Source of the DNA: Mastigias papua
Lineage: Eukaryota; Cnidaria; Scyphozoa; Rhizostomeae; Mastigiidae
NCBI GenBank assembly: GCA_964019165.1
Contig: OZ025271.1
Span: 10,115,775-10,179,774 of the forward strand
Direction: 5' to 3'
DNA length: 64,000 bases
Under the pieces are notes generated by a model. It did not search any database. It was not told the origin of the DNA and saw only the letters and a list, made by a program, of their open reading frames with translations. This document shows positions 10,286-21,875 of this stretch, in pieces; positions within the stretch are counted from its first letter, which is position 1; each line of letters begins with the position of its first letter. A program made the translations under genes and the position numbers.

Positions 10286-12724
10286 ATGGGTGATATAAAC
10301 TGCGATCTATCCCAGGAATTGGAGGGACTTTCGTCGGATAGCAATTCCAGGCATTTACTTAATTTATACCAGCTGTTCAGTCTTAAACAGATTATTAAAG
10401 AACCAACTAGGGTCACATTATCAACATCTACACTCATTGACCATATAGCTACGACTTGCACGGACAATGTTTTAGATTCGGGGGTACATAAAGTAGCGTT
10501 GAGCGACCATTACATGGTCTTTTGCAAACGGAAACTCAACGCTGCCGTTGGTGGGAGCCATAAGATGATTAAAACTAGAAATATGAAAAAATTTAACCAT
10601 GAGGCTTTTATAGCCGATGTTTCAAGAGTCTGCTGGGAGAATGTTGTTAGTAAATCTAGTGACATTAATGTTATCATTAGAGAATGGTCATCCGTATTTT
10701 CTGCTATTATTGAAAAGCATGCTCCAATAAGAGAGATTAGGGTTTCTGATAAGAATTCTCCATGGATTACGAATGAGCTTAAGTCCTTGATGAAATCCAG
10801 GGATAGACTTAAAAAAGCTGCTATTAAACACAAATCTCCAGCCATGATGGGTAGATATAAAACAGCCCGTAATAAAGTAAACAACCTTAATGTCACACTA
10901 AAAAGGCAATATTTCACTAACAAGATTATTGAGTGCAAAGGTAATATGAAAGAAACTTGGAAGACAACTAACGCACTTCTCAATAAGCGCAGCAAATCAA
11001 CCAACATCACATCTCTTAGTGTAGGAGACATTGAAATCCATGAGAAAAATGAAATCTCAAACAAGATGAACGATTACTTTTGCACTATTGGCAAAGAGTT
11101 AGCTGATAAAATTGATCCATCTCCAAACCCGCTTTTAGTTGGTAACTACAGGATAAATGAAGGTAATAAAACGATGAAATTTACAAAGATTAACGAACAA
11201 AATATTAGGGATGCCATTGGTAAAATAAAAACATCTAAGGGCTTTGGAAACGACAATATCTCTAGTTATTTTCTGAAACTTGCCTTGCCTTACATCGTCA
11301 AATCGCTAGCGTACATGTTTAACAAGTCCTTAGAGGATAGGGAGTTTCCTTCTCTTTGGAAAATTGCTAGAGTTATTCCTATTTTCAAAGACGGAGATAA
11401 AAGCGCCAAAGAAAACTATAGGCCAATATCAGTCCTCCCAGTCGTTTCAAGGCTCTTTGAAAAATTAGTGTACAACCAACTTTATGAGTATTTAAACTCG
11501 AATGATCTCTTAGCTCCGAGTCAATCTGGATTCAGATCACTTCACTCAACAGCCACTGCTCTTTTGAAATGTACTAATGATTGGTACAGCAGCTTAGATG
11601 TGGGAAAACATGTTGGGGTTATATTTGTTGATTTGAAAAAAGCTTTTGACACAGTTGATCACAAAATCCTAGTGCAAAAGCTTGCTCACTACGGTATCCA
11701 CTCTTCGGAGCTAATGTGGTTTAAGTCGTACCTCTCTAATCGCTCCCAGTTTACAAGGGTTAATGGTGTGGATTCTAAAGTTCAAAATATAGATATAGGT
11801 GTCCCTCAAGGCTCGTGTCTTGGCCCATTATTATTTTTACTTTATATCAATGACCTTCCTAAAATCACTAATAACGCTAAGGTGTACATGTATGCTGATG
11901 ACACTAGCCTAAGTCTACAAAATCATAGTATGTCCCAGTTAAACAGGGCATTAAACCAGGACCTTCTAGCTCTTGATAAATGGTTGCGGGGAAACAAGCT
12001 TTCTCTTAACGTTGCTAAAACGCACTCCATGGTAATTTCTACTAAACGGAAGCTTGCAATCTTGAAAAATCAAGCTGAGCAATTACATCTGCATATAAGG
12101 CATAATGATCTCGATGTTGTTCAATGCACTAAGTATCTAGGAGTCCATATTGACAATACTCTTGATTGGAAGAATCACATTCAAGAAGTATCGAAAAAGA
12201 TTTCTCGATCTCTTGGGCTGATAAGGTATGCCAAAAGGTTTTTACCTTTTGAGTCACTTAAAAATCTGTACACTGGTTTGGTCGATCCACATTTTCGCTA
12301 CTGTTGCGCAGTCTGGGGTGTCTGTGGACTTACTGAATTACAGCAACTACAGAAGCTTCAGAATCGCGCAGCCAGAATAATAACTGGAAGCAATTTTGAT
12401 GCTCCTAGCAAACCTTTAATCATGGGCCTAGGTTGGAAAACGATCGAAGAACTTATCCAATATGAAACGCAAGTACTTGTCTACAAAGCTAGAAATGGGC
12501 TTGCCCCTCAGTACCTCTTCGACATGTTGGTTGCAAACTATTCTGAGGCCACGTATAATCTACGAAATACTGCCACAGATCTCAAGCTGCCAAAGAGGAA
12601 TTCCTCTAATGGGCAGAAGGGCTTCTCCTACAAGGGCTCGAAAATGTGGAACAGCCTACCAACAGAATCGAAGCTAGCACCTAACCTTGCCTCCTTTAAA
12701 ACGTCTTTGATGCATGATGCATGA
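10286..12724 (+). CDS. LINE endonuclease/reverse transcriptase (5'-truncated, frame intact)
   Basis: 812 residues from the first ATG, but the same frame is open and coding-like back to about 10030, so ATG 10286 is not the natural start. The N-terminus is the second half of an exonuclease/endonuclease/phosphatase-type nuclease: GDINCDL, then LIDHI and LSDHYMVF (the conserved SDH). Then come a basic linker (about residues 130-250) and a reverse transcriptase with FVDLKKAFDTVDH, GVPQGSCLGPLLFLLYIND and the catalytic YADD at 536-539. The C-terminal thumb contains RYCCAVWG and LQNRAARII, typical of this clade, and ends with KMWNSLP. The reading frame carries no stop or frameshift over 2.4 kb, so the copy is young although truncated. 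It nicks target DNA and copies its own RNA at the nick. Confidence 0.9.
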   Translation: MGDINCDLSQELEGLSSDSNSRHLLNLYQLFSLKQIIKEPTRVTLSTSTLIDHIATTCTDNVLDSGVHKVALSDHYMVFCKRKLNAAVGGSHKMIKTRNMKKFNHEAFIADVSRVCWENVVSKSSDINVIIREWSSVFSAIIEKHAPIREIRVSDKNSPWITNELKSLMKSRDRLKKAAIKHKSPAMMGRYKTARNKVNNLNVTLKRQYFTNKIIECKGNMKETWKTTNALLNKRSKSTNITSLSVGDIEIHEKNEISNKMNDYFCTIGKELADKIDPSPNPLLVGNYRINEGNKTMKFTKINEQNIRDAIGKIKTSKGFGNDNISSYFLKLALPYIVKSLAYMFNKSLEDREFPSLWKIARVIPIFKDGDKSAKENYRPISVLPVVSRLFEKLVYNQLYEYLNSNDLLAPSQSGFRSLHSTATALLKCTNDWYSSLDVGKHVGVIFVDLKKAFDTVDHKILVQKLAHYGIHSSELMWFKSYLSNRSQFTRVNGVDSKVQNIDIGVPQGSCLGPLLFLLYINDLPKITNNAKVYMYADDTSLSLQNHSMSQLNRALNQDLLALDKWLRGNKLSLNVAKTHSMVISTKRKLAILKNQAEQLHLHIRHNDLDVVQCTKYLGVHIDNTLDWKNHIQEVSKKISRSLGLIRYAKRFLPFESLKNLYTGLVDPHFRYCCAVWGVCGLTELQQLQKLQNRAARIITGSNFDAPSKPLIMGLGWKTIEELIQYETQVLVYKARNGLAPQYLFDMLVANYSEATYNLRNTATDLKLPKRNSSNGQKGFSYKGSKMWNSLPTESKLAPNLASFKTSLMHDA

Positions 12725-12920
12725 ATTGTATATAGCTTGAAATTATTTTTTTCTTTTTTTTTTTTTTACCAATATATGTTTTGTACTTTTATCATTGTAT
12801 CTTTAATAATTTTGTAAATAATATTTTATATAACGGTATATCGCTTTTAGGTAGTAGACATTGTAATTAGGCATTTTTTTTTTTCAAATTTATTTTTCAA
12901 AACATGTATTGTATTTAAAT

Positions 12921-12964
12921 GGAGGGCCCCTTGAAAAGCAGCTGTAGCTGAAGGGCAACCCTCC
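12921..12964 (+). other. LINE 3'-terminal stem-loop
   Basis: GGAGGG at the left pairs with CCCTCC at the right, with inner arms CAGCT/AGCTG. The same structure ends the antisense LINE near 20485-20531 (reverse complement), so it is probably the recognition hairpin for the element's reverse transcriptase. Confidence 0.65.
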
Positions 12965-12970
12965 TTAAAT

Positions 12971-13000
12971 ATTTTTAATAATAATAATAATAATAATAAT
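12971..13000 (+). repeat. (ATA)n LINE tail
   Basis: About nine ATA/AAT units directly after the terminal hairpin, in place of a poly(A) tail. Confidence 0.8.
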
Positions 13001-13002
13001 TT

Positions 13003-13212
13003 AAGGCCTATGTCCATTAGAGCTTTTCCGTTCGCACGGGCGTAGCATCCAAACTCTGGGCGTACGCAGCTACATGATATTGCATGCGCTTTGCGCACCA
13101 GAAGTTTCAGAGAAGCGCATGCTAAACCAAGACCAGCTGCGTTTTATGTTCGCAAGCTCAGACCTGGACACTAGGTAATCGCGCACGAAAGAACTCTAAT
13201 GGAAATCGGCCT
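13003..13212. mobile_element. Short MITE with imperfect terminal inverted repeats
   Basis: The left end AGGCCTATGTCCATTAGAG and the reverse complement of the right end (AGGCCGATTTCCATTAGAG) match at most positions. Length about 210 bp, GC-richer than its surroundings, and it abuts the LINE tail. A target duplication is not clear. Confidence 0.55.
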
Positions 13213-16200
13213 GTAATGATCTTATTAATATTGAATTCGGCCTCTTGTGCCTTCCAACTAATCAAATAAAAGAACATTCTAAATGAAATATCACATGAAA
13301 GTGTACTTGATTGAAACCTTGCGCTATGGTATCGTTCAACATTGGGCCGTCCTATGTTACTGACTCTGACTAGTTGTAAAAGGCTAGGTGACGTCATTCT
13401 CGACTTTATCCAAGCAATTACTCTTTAGTCTGGAATAGACGTCCCCCTGGTGATTTACTTTTTAAGAAATTAAATAGCAGTACATTTTTATTGCAATCCC
13501 GTACCATGCTTATTAATTTTGAGCCAAGAGGACATTCTCCCAACCAGAAGCAGAATCATCCAGAGAAAGTAACTTGTGGTGAATGTTTGTTGTGTTGATA
13601 AAATGCTTGCGTGATGTGAGTAATTGCTGCAAGGAGCACTGAAATCCCAGCTGGCAGTTGTCTGGATGATAATAACATTATGCAAGACGATGGTAGACGC
13701 ATTTTTCGTATGTTAGAAAATATGTAATATGTAATAAACGTAATAAGTTCTTTTTCACACAGCGTAGGTTTCTTTCCCAATGCCTATGTTATCCTTCTCT
13801 CCACCTCCATTTATAGCAGTCCATCCAATAGACATTCAGTATGGAACTTTTTCCACATCCACCCACCGCTTATTGCAGCCATCCCATATATTAACTTTCA
13901 GATTTTCTCCAACCCCCCCACTCATTACCACCCCCTTCTATTCTGGACTGGAGAGTACTAATACAGGTATCATATATTTCATCCAATAAACCAGGGTACC
14001 ATTACACTGTGCAGTTTCCTAACTTATCTATAACCTATATCCCATTGGATTTGACTAATACTAACACTTTGCATTGTAACATAATTTGGGGTGTTTTTAC
14101 AACCGGGATACGCTGGGAGGTGAGGCACCCTCGATATTGTACCGTTAGTCAGTAAGTCGCCATTTCATTCTGCAGAACAATACTGATCTTTAATACTGCA
14201 GCCAATACCATGAGTGCTAATGCTATGTGTTTAGAGCTAGTGCTGCCACTGTAGAAGCTTCATATTTGGTCATTAGCATTGGCAAACATTAATGTTTTGG
14301 CTCTTAATTAACTGTGACACGGGATTTCCCTATTTATAGATTATGACATGACACTGAGGGAAGGATGTTGACTCAAAATATATAACCTTCTTCACACCCC
14401 AACCGACAGAAATCGTGCTAGATCTGCCTCTGAGCAAAGTACATACATATACATAAACTTATTTCTGGACGTAATCTATGTTTAAAAGCAGTATGCAACC
14501 CCTGACAACTGTACACTATTTGCAACAATACCTGTAGTCAGATGCCTGTCGGAATACCACAAATCAAAATATGACAAATGGCATATAGCCATCATTTCTA
14601 TTACCCTATCACTACTAGATGATAGTATATTACCATCAGGGGTGCCATAGTGGGGGAGCACGGGTGTGAGGGCTGAGCCCCTTTATTAGAGTGTGAAGAG
14701 TTTTAGGGTTGTAAGATAATTTCCAAAGATATTTCAAAGCATATAAAAACCCTTCAAAGGGAGCTGCAAGAATGCTCTAATGATAAAATTGACAAGTAGA
14801 ATTAACTTCAATATTTTTCCACTAGCCTCACAACACCATTCTATGCTCATATTCAATGCTGATAAGTATAATAAATGATGATAATCCCAATTTACAAAAC
14901 CAATAAATCCTAATATATAAAACTAACAAAAGAGGTTAATAATAACATCATTAACAAACAGGGGATATGACTACAGATATGACTTGTGCTTGAATCTCAG
15001 ACTTTCATGTAACAAAAACTGTCCTATTGAAACTAATGCGGTTGCTAATGAAAGCAGCCTCGCTTGTACCCCGTGTAACGTCAGAAATGAAGTACGAGAT
15101 CTCAGCACACTTTTTCGTCATGGTCATACATTGGGTGCCTGCTTTGCACAATTCGCTTCAAATTCGAACGAGAAACTGCTCTTACTCATGTTACCTGATA
15201 CTAAACAACTCAGAAAATAACTTTTATACATTTCACTTTACTGCACCTCTAAGCAGTTAAACAACATATATAATAGAGAACAACATTTTCGTCATACATA
15301 AGACAATATGATTGATACTTTTTAGCATCAACCCGGATTGCGTAGTAGGGCCTTTCTCAAAGAGATATCAAGTACCCACGAGCAAAAGGTCAAGTGTGAC
15401 AGTAAGCAATTGGTCCCACGCGTGCACTTGTAGCGTACACGGGACTTTTGGCTTTCATGCTATTCAAAATAAGACCATATTTTTTATTGCTATTTCAAAA
15501 TTTTTAAAAGTTTGTGTATATAGTTTCACTTGCGTCTTGACTAACAGGAACAAGGCGTTAAGTGATACAAATAGATCTAGGGCGTAAATGCAAATCCCGA
15601 AAGATGCCTGCAGTGATTTTTCAAAACTTTGGCGTCAAATGTAGACTTCTGCAAGGGCATCGAAAGAATTCATGTCTGTGAAGAAAGGACATATTCCACG
15701 ATTTTGCTAGAGCTGATGTTTACAAATTATGAAACACTTGTTCTTTGCTTTGTATTGTTGGCAATAAGAAAGATGACTGCTAGTTAACCCCTTTATGGTT
15801 TGTTCCCAAGACAGTGGCGGAGGCAGTGACCTGGGTAAGTGATTATTCATCTTTAATTCCCTCCCCTCCCTAAAAGTGGCAGACTTTATTGCATACTGTT
15901 GATGTACATAATGATTGCTTTCATATGGAATATACGTTAAGCAAACATTTCACTTGCAATGTTCTGAATATTCATGGAAACGTGTGCTAGGCCATACCAT
16001 GAAAAAGTCATCACTTCTAAATGAAACAGTATTCCGCAAATATTATTGCAGATTCTTACTTTGGAGGGTGAGATCTGTCGCTTGATATACAATATAGCAA
16101 CATTTGGTGGGGTCCGTTCTCTGAAGATCCGCCCATAAGAATACTTCAATTTTGACATAAAAACAAGAAAGAGTACCTGATCATCAACTCTTTTTCTTGC

Positions 16201-16516
16201 CTTCAAAAGATTTAGAAGAAAGCTAGCGCATGCATTTAGAACTTCGTGTCTCAACTTAATGCGCAACGAAAGTCAAACACGGAAGGAAGTGAACAACAAT
16301 ATAATTAAACGGGTATTCCTTGAACACGGGGGTTGCAAGGAATGGTCTTTGTCTTGCTGCCAAAGAGTGGCTGTGCAATGTTATTGGTGGGGGCTCTAGT
16401 AGAGAAACTAAAACAGTTGCGATATAGAGGGAGTGCTATAACTGTAGCTAACTTACATTTGCGGGAAAGTTGGAAGGGCTACAGCCCCATATAGCATACA
16501 CAGCTCCACATACAGT
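13213..16516. other. No gene recognised
   Basis: About 3.3 kb of AT-rich sequence. The longest frame (15937-16266, minus, 109 codons) shows no recognisable motif, and the frames at 14984-15587 are equally anonymous. I see no splice-bounded exon, inverted repeat or tandem array here, but my scan for short exons was not exhaustive. Confidence 0.35.
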
Positions 16517-16615
16517 ATACACGCTTTTTTTTATAAGGAACCACTTTATAAGGAACCTACATGTAGAAGGCCGAAATATTTAAAGAATATATACTACTAA
16601 AGGAAAAATCCTTAA

Positions 16616-17304
<689 letters not shown>

Positions 17305-17367
17305 TAAGGAACTTTTCATTTTCAAATTCCGAGTGCTGTACTCAGATGCAAGTGAAGATTACATTAA

Positions 17368-18595
17368 GGCGCTCTTACACGGTCAGATTTTGTCGAATGC
17401 GATTTGTCGAATTTTGTCTTTCTTCAGATATGTCGAATCGAAAGCCCCTTTTACAAGGTCAGCTTCAATAATATATAACACAGCTAAATTGTTGTTTTGT
17501 AACAAACACAGAAGACCAGGTTGCTTCAGCTGCGATATTAATAGTATTGGTTTTAAAAGACAAAGACATACGAGCGGAAAATGTTCAAAACTGACGAAAG
17601 AAGGGATAAAGCAGCGTCCTCTACTTTTGAAGGAGTTGTGCTTCACCGAAGAAAAACGCCACACGAAAAATCCCCTTTGATGAAAGTTTTTCTTTTATTG
17701 AGTCCTCTTCTCTTTCACATTAAGCAATGAATAGTTCTATTTCTTCATTTTATTGCACTTAGGCAACACTGATTCGTGATACAGTGCGGAATTTCATGAT
17801 ACAGGTTACGCGAAAGCGTGGGCGAGGAAAAAATTTCATTCATTTACCGTTCGATTTGTGGAATGGAATAGAACATGTTCGATTCTTAAAAATTCGAATT
17901 CGACAGTCTGATGGTGACTTTCAACATTCGATTTTTTCATTTACAGGGTCAGATTTTGTCGAGTTCGATTATCGAATTCGACAGAATCTGACCGTGTAAG
18001 AGCGCCTTCAGACTGTCGAATTCGATTTTTTAAGAATCGAACATGTTCTATTCCATTCCACAAATTGAACGGTAAATGAATGAAATTTTTTCCTCGCCCA
18101 CGCCTCCGCGTTACCTGTATCATGAAATTGCGCACTGCATGACGAATCAGTGTGGCCTAAGTGCAATAAAATGAAGAAATAGAACTATTCATTGCTTAAT
18201 ATGAAAGAGAAAAGGGCTCAATAAAAGAGAAACTTTCATCGAAAATTTCGGGATTTTTCGTGTGGCCTTTTTCTTCGGCAAAGCACAACTCCTTCAAAAG
18301 AGTATCGTAGGCCCCAAATAGAGGACGCTGCATTACCCATTCTTTCGTCAATTTTGAGCATTTTCCGCTCGTATTTCTTTGTCTATTAAAACCAATACTA
18401 TTAATATCGCAGCTGAAGCAACCTGGTCTTCTGTGTTTGTTACAAAACAACAATTTAGCTGTTTTATATTCGATTAATGCTGATTATGATTCCATAAAAT
18501 CTGACCGTGTAAAATGGGCTTTAGATTCGACAAATCTGAAGAAAGGCAAAATTCGACAAATCGCATTCGATAAAATCTGACCGTGTAAGAGCGGC
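17368..18595. mobile_element. 1.2-kb foldback (near-palindromic) DNA element
   Basis: The left end GGCGCTCTTACACGGTCAGA is matched as reverse complement at the right end (one mismatch near the tip). The arms stay similar over about 540 bp each, with a centre near 17912-18007. A perfect 20-bp copy of the same terminus, inverted, also occurs at 17987-18006, so the left arm alone looks like a complete smaller element. TTAA flanks both sides (17364-17367, 18596-18599). Both arms carry the same two protein fragments, one of which resembles a Harbinger-type transposase N-terminus. Confidence 0.7.
18196..18453 (-). pseudogene. Transposase N-terminal fragment (Harbinger-like, tentative)
   Basis: A frame of 85 codons in the right arm of the foldback; the left arm carries a diverged, shortened version on the opposite strand (17500-17680). 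The segment EWVMQRPLFGAYDTLLKEL followed by an acidic stretch and EIFDESFSFI resembles the W..RP..GAY..L..EL and FDELL pattern at the N-terminus of PIF/Harbinger transposases. The catalytic DDE region is absent. The similarity is short, so the family call is uncertain. Confidence 0.35.
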
Positions 18596-18915
18596 TTAAG
18601 AGCGGCTTTACACTGGATGATATCAATGGAATAGACATGATACTTCTTGATTGAAATTATGCTTTTGTATATATAGAACTTATTTCCTGTCCCATTTGTG
18701 CTTTTGAGGTTGAGTTCTAGCCAGAATTAAAGGTAAAATTGAGAATTTCAATGCTTTTCTAGTGTCTGTGCCATTTTGTGGCACTCTATGTGCAGTGAAA
18801 ATTAAGGAACTATTAAGGAACTTTTAGTACTAGAATTTAATAAAAAGTGGTCCGAACATAAGGAACTTTTAAAACTATGCCTTTAGCTAGGTTCCTTATA
18901 GAAAAAAGCGTGTAT

Positions 18916-20450
18916 GGTAATTGAAATAGGTAAATTGTGGGGGGGGGGGGGTGGTAGGCATAGAATCTCTCTTATAGAATGTCCTCTAGTGGGGACAAAT
19001 CTGTGAAAGGATCACAATGATAAAAGAGTTGTAGTAATGCCCTTTACTCGTAAAACCCGATTAAGCAGGGGGTCGTTATAACCAAGGGGTTAGAAACTCC
19101 TCAAAATTAAATAAGCAGGTGTCAGAATAAGTGACCGGCTTTGAAATTAATAAACGTTTGTACAAATCTGTGCCCTTAAAGCCCATAAGTAACGACCCAG
19201 ACTCTCGTCCAACAGTCATCCAACAGATATTGAACAAACAATTCCATTAGTAGCCTAGTGAACCAACAAACGTTGAAAGAAAATATTCCACCCTTGAGAT
19301 AACTTGATTTGATTTGATTCACAAACCCATATATGTTTATTGTAAGTCTTAACCTACACTGCTAATCTATGATTTGATTTGAGCATGGGGACAGCCTTAG
19401 TTACAAAGAGGCGTCACATGAGCAACACAAGCGAGTACACACTTTTCATAAATATACCCAATGATTCGCTGAGCCTCAATATTCTAGCTACCGTTTTTAT
19501 TTTTGAGCCTAAGGATATTCTTACATCATACTTTTACATTAGTGATTTCGAGTATTAATCCTCATATAAACTATTCTTATAATAAGAAGTTTGTACATGA
19601 CATTCACCGAAGAGTTATCGAGTCACATCATAGTGCAATGACCTCTTTTATTGTATATGTGAATATCATACATGCTTTGTTTTCTAAAGAAAACTCAAAT
19701 AAGTAAAATCATCGAAGTCTTGATGAAGCTTAAGCCTTGCATTATTCGTATGTTATTCTTGAATTTCAGCAATATTGAGCCTTTATCGTCTTTTAGACTA
19801 TATTCCTATACTTACAACAGAGGTGTGTAACAATGCATTATAGTTACACATATGACAAGATGCAAATCTGTCGTGATTTCAACAATTCACAGGGGTTTTT
19901 TACTGATGCAAATTGCCAAGCTAATCAGGGCAGCTTTTAACATGGACTAGAAAACAAATGAGCACTGGAATCTAACTGTTGCAGGTAGAAAAGGATCCAG
20001 GGCTGGGGGGTCTAAGAAGGTAGCCTCTGAAAATGTTTGTAAATCATTCTCTTAAAACCCTCGCAAATGCTAGGAAACGCCCTTTTTGAAATATTGTCTC
20101 ATACATTTCACTTACTGCATCAATGATATATGGCACGGTATTTTGCTTACACTTCCCATTAAGTTCACAAAGTTTATGGAAAATTCTCGTGGATCACGTG
20201 TTAACAAAGTGGGGGTCCGAACTACCCATTACCTCTCTTGGATACGCCACTGGTTGCAGAGAATTCTGCTAATTAAAGGCTCGTGATCACACTGTGCTCC
20301 ACTCGACAGTATGACTTGTACGCATCCCTGAATCATATCATATTTGGACTCCATTGGCCAAACAATTCAACAGCGACCAACCACACCTCAGAACATTAAC
20401 GTTCCAATGTTGAATCATCCAAAATTCTTGAAAATTTTTAGATGTAGTCA
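18916..20450. other. No gene recognised
   Basis: AT-rich. It contains a run of G (18942-18950) and two GATTTGATTT-type tracts near 19307-19385. A stretch near 20345-20425 with GGCCAAACAATTCAACAG recalls inverted-repeat elements also glimpsed near 21905-21970 and 36535-36690, but I could not define ends. Confidence 0.35.
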
Positions 20451-21875
20451 ATCATTTCATTTCATTTCATTTTTACATATTTTGGGAGGGTGGCCCTTCA
20501 GCTTAGCTGATTTTCGAGGGGCCCTCCATTAAAAGAATATAAAATTACAATCTAATGCAATAAAATACTTATAATAATTGTAGAACAAAGTAGAAATAAA
20601 AATTAAATATCAAAATAGTTCTAAGAAAGTCAATTCTTGTAATTATAATCAGAGGAAAAGAAAAACTGAAGATTTAAAATTACTTTAGGAGGGATTTGAA
20701 GACACGTAATGATCTTGTTTCTTTTGCACTCAGTTGAGAGGCTATTCCACATCTTGGCAGCTCTGTATGAGAAGCTTTTCTGCCCCGCAGTTGATTTTCT
20801 CAAAGGAAGCCTTAAATCAGTGGTAGTGTTTCGAAGATTGCGCTCAGAAAGCTGTGAATTTTTAGTAAACATATTAAGAATGTATTGTGTTCCAAAATCA
20901 TTGAGAGATTTAAAAACCATCATTTTCGTTTCATTGGCGATAAGTTCTACAATGGTTTTCCATTCAAGCTTTTGTAACAAAGGCTTACTGGGAGCATCAT
21001 AACTGCTGTTCGTCACAATTCTTGCGGCTCGGTTTTGCAGCTTTGTAGCTTTTGTAGCTTTTGTAGCTTCTGTTTTTCCGCAACTGCCCCAGACGGAACA
21101 GCAGTAACGAAAATGCGGTTCTACAATACCTGTGTATTGTATATTCAATGTGTCTTGGGGAAGGAAATTTCTAGTATATGTCAAAAAGCCAATAGCTCTG
21201 GAAACTTTGGTGGATATAGCCTTTATGTGATACTTCCAATCGAGAGAGCTATCAATATTGACACCGAGGTACCTAGTATTCGTAACAGTATCAAGTTCCA
21301 TACCTTTAATTTTCAAATGAAGATCTTGGCTTTGGTTCCGCAAGGCTTTGTACTTTTGCTTGGTGGAAATTAACATTGCACGAGTTTTTACCACATTCAA
21401 AGAAAGCGTGTTTCCCTCTAGCCACTTTTCTAGGTTGTAGAGGTCTCTGTTAATAGCCTCATTCAACTTAGTGATATCATGGGAGTGGTAACAAATGCTA
21501 GTGTCATCAGCATACATGGAAGTATTCGAATTAGTTATAGCTAGTGGGAGGTCATTGATATATATGAGAAATAGAAGGGGTCCAAGACATGACCCCTGTG
21601 GCACTCCTATAGTTATATCTTCGGCCTTTGAATCAGTACCACTCATCCTACAAAACTGTTTCCGGTTGGACAGGTATGATTTTAACCAGGAAAGTTCACG
21701 CTGCCATATACCATAATGTTGTAGCTTCTGGCAGAGAATGTCGTGGTCAACAGTGTCAAGACTTTTTTGAGATCAATGAATACCAAACCCACTAGCTTTC
21801 CTAGATCCAATCCTCTGTACCAGTCATCGGTGCTCTTTAATAGACACGTTAAAGTGGAATGTTGACGTAGAAATA
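20451..21875 (-). mobile_element. L2/CR1-type LINE, antisense, 5'-truncated
   Basis: On the minus strand the copy runs from about 21875 (inside the RT domain) to a terminal hairpin (about 20485-20531) and a tail of (GAAAT)n units at 20451-20475. The hairpin matches the one at 12921-12964. Confidence 0.8.
20630..21862 (-). pseudogene. LINE reverse transcriptase, frameshifted fragment
   Basis: The longest frame (21646 down to 20630, 338 codons) begins just before GVPQGSCLGPLLF, holds YADD at residues 45-48 and continues into RYCCSVWG and LQNRAARIV. Upstream, 21862-21650 encodes DDWYRGLDLG and DLKK in another frame; about one base is missing in the conserved FDTVDH region near 21760. Near the 3' end an extra A in an A-run (about 20725) shifts the last residues out of the frame that ends at a stop near 20690. 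The string ATKATKAT in the thumb is a local 9-bp triplication at 21035-21070. The copy is dead. Confidence 0.85.

Larger units (their letters stand above)
10028..13000 (+). mobile_element. L2/CR1-type LINE, 5'-truncated
   Basis: The copy starts inside the apurinic endonuclease domain (readable from about 10030, with YGGISIYVKDNL) and keeps the complete reverse transcriptase, a short 3' UTR with T-runs, a conserved terminal hairpin (12921-12964) and an (ATA)n tail. 5' truncation is normal for target-primed insertion. Confidence 0.85.

Noticed and set aside
10510..11064. 184-codon minus-strand frame
   Set aside because: Antisense shadow of the LINE polyprotein.
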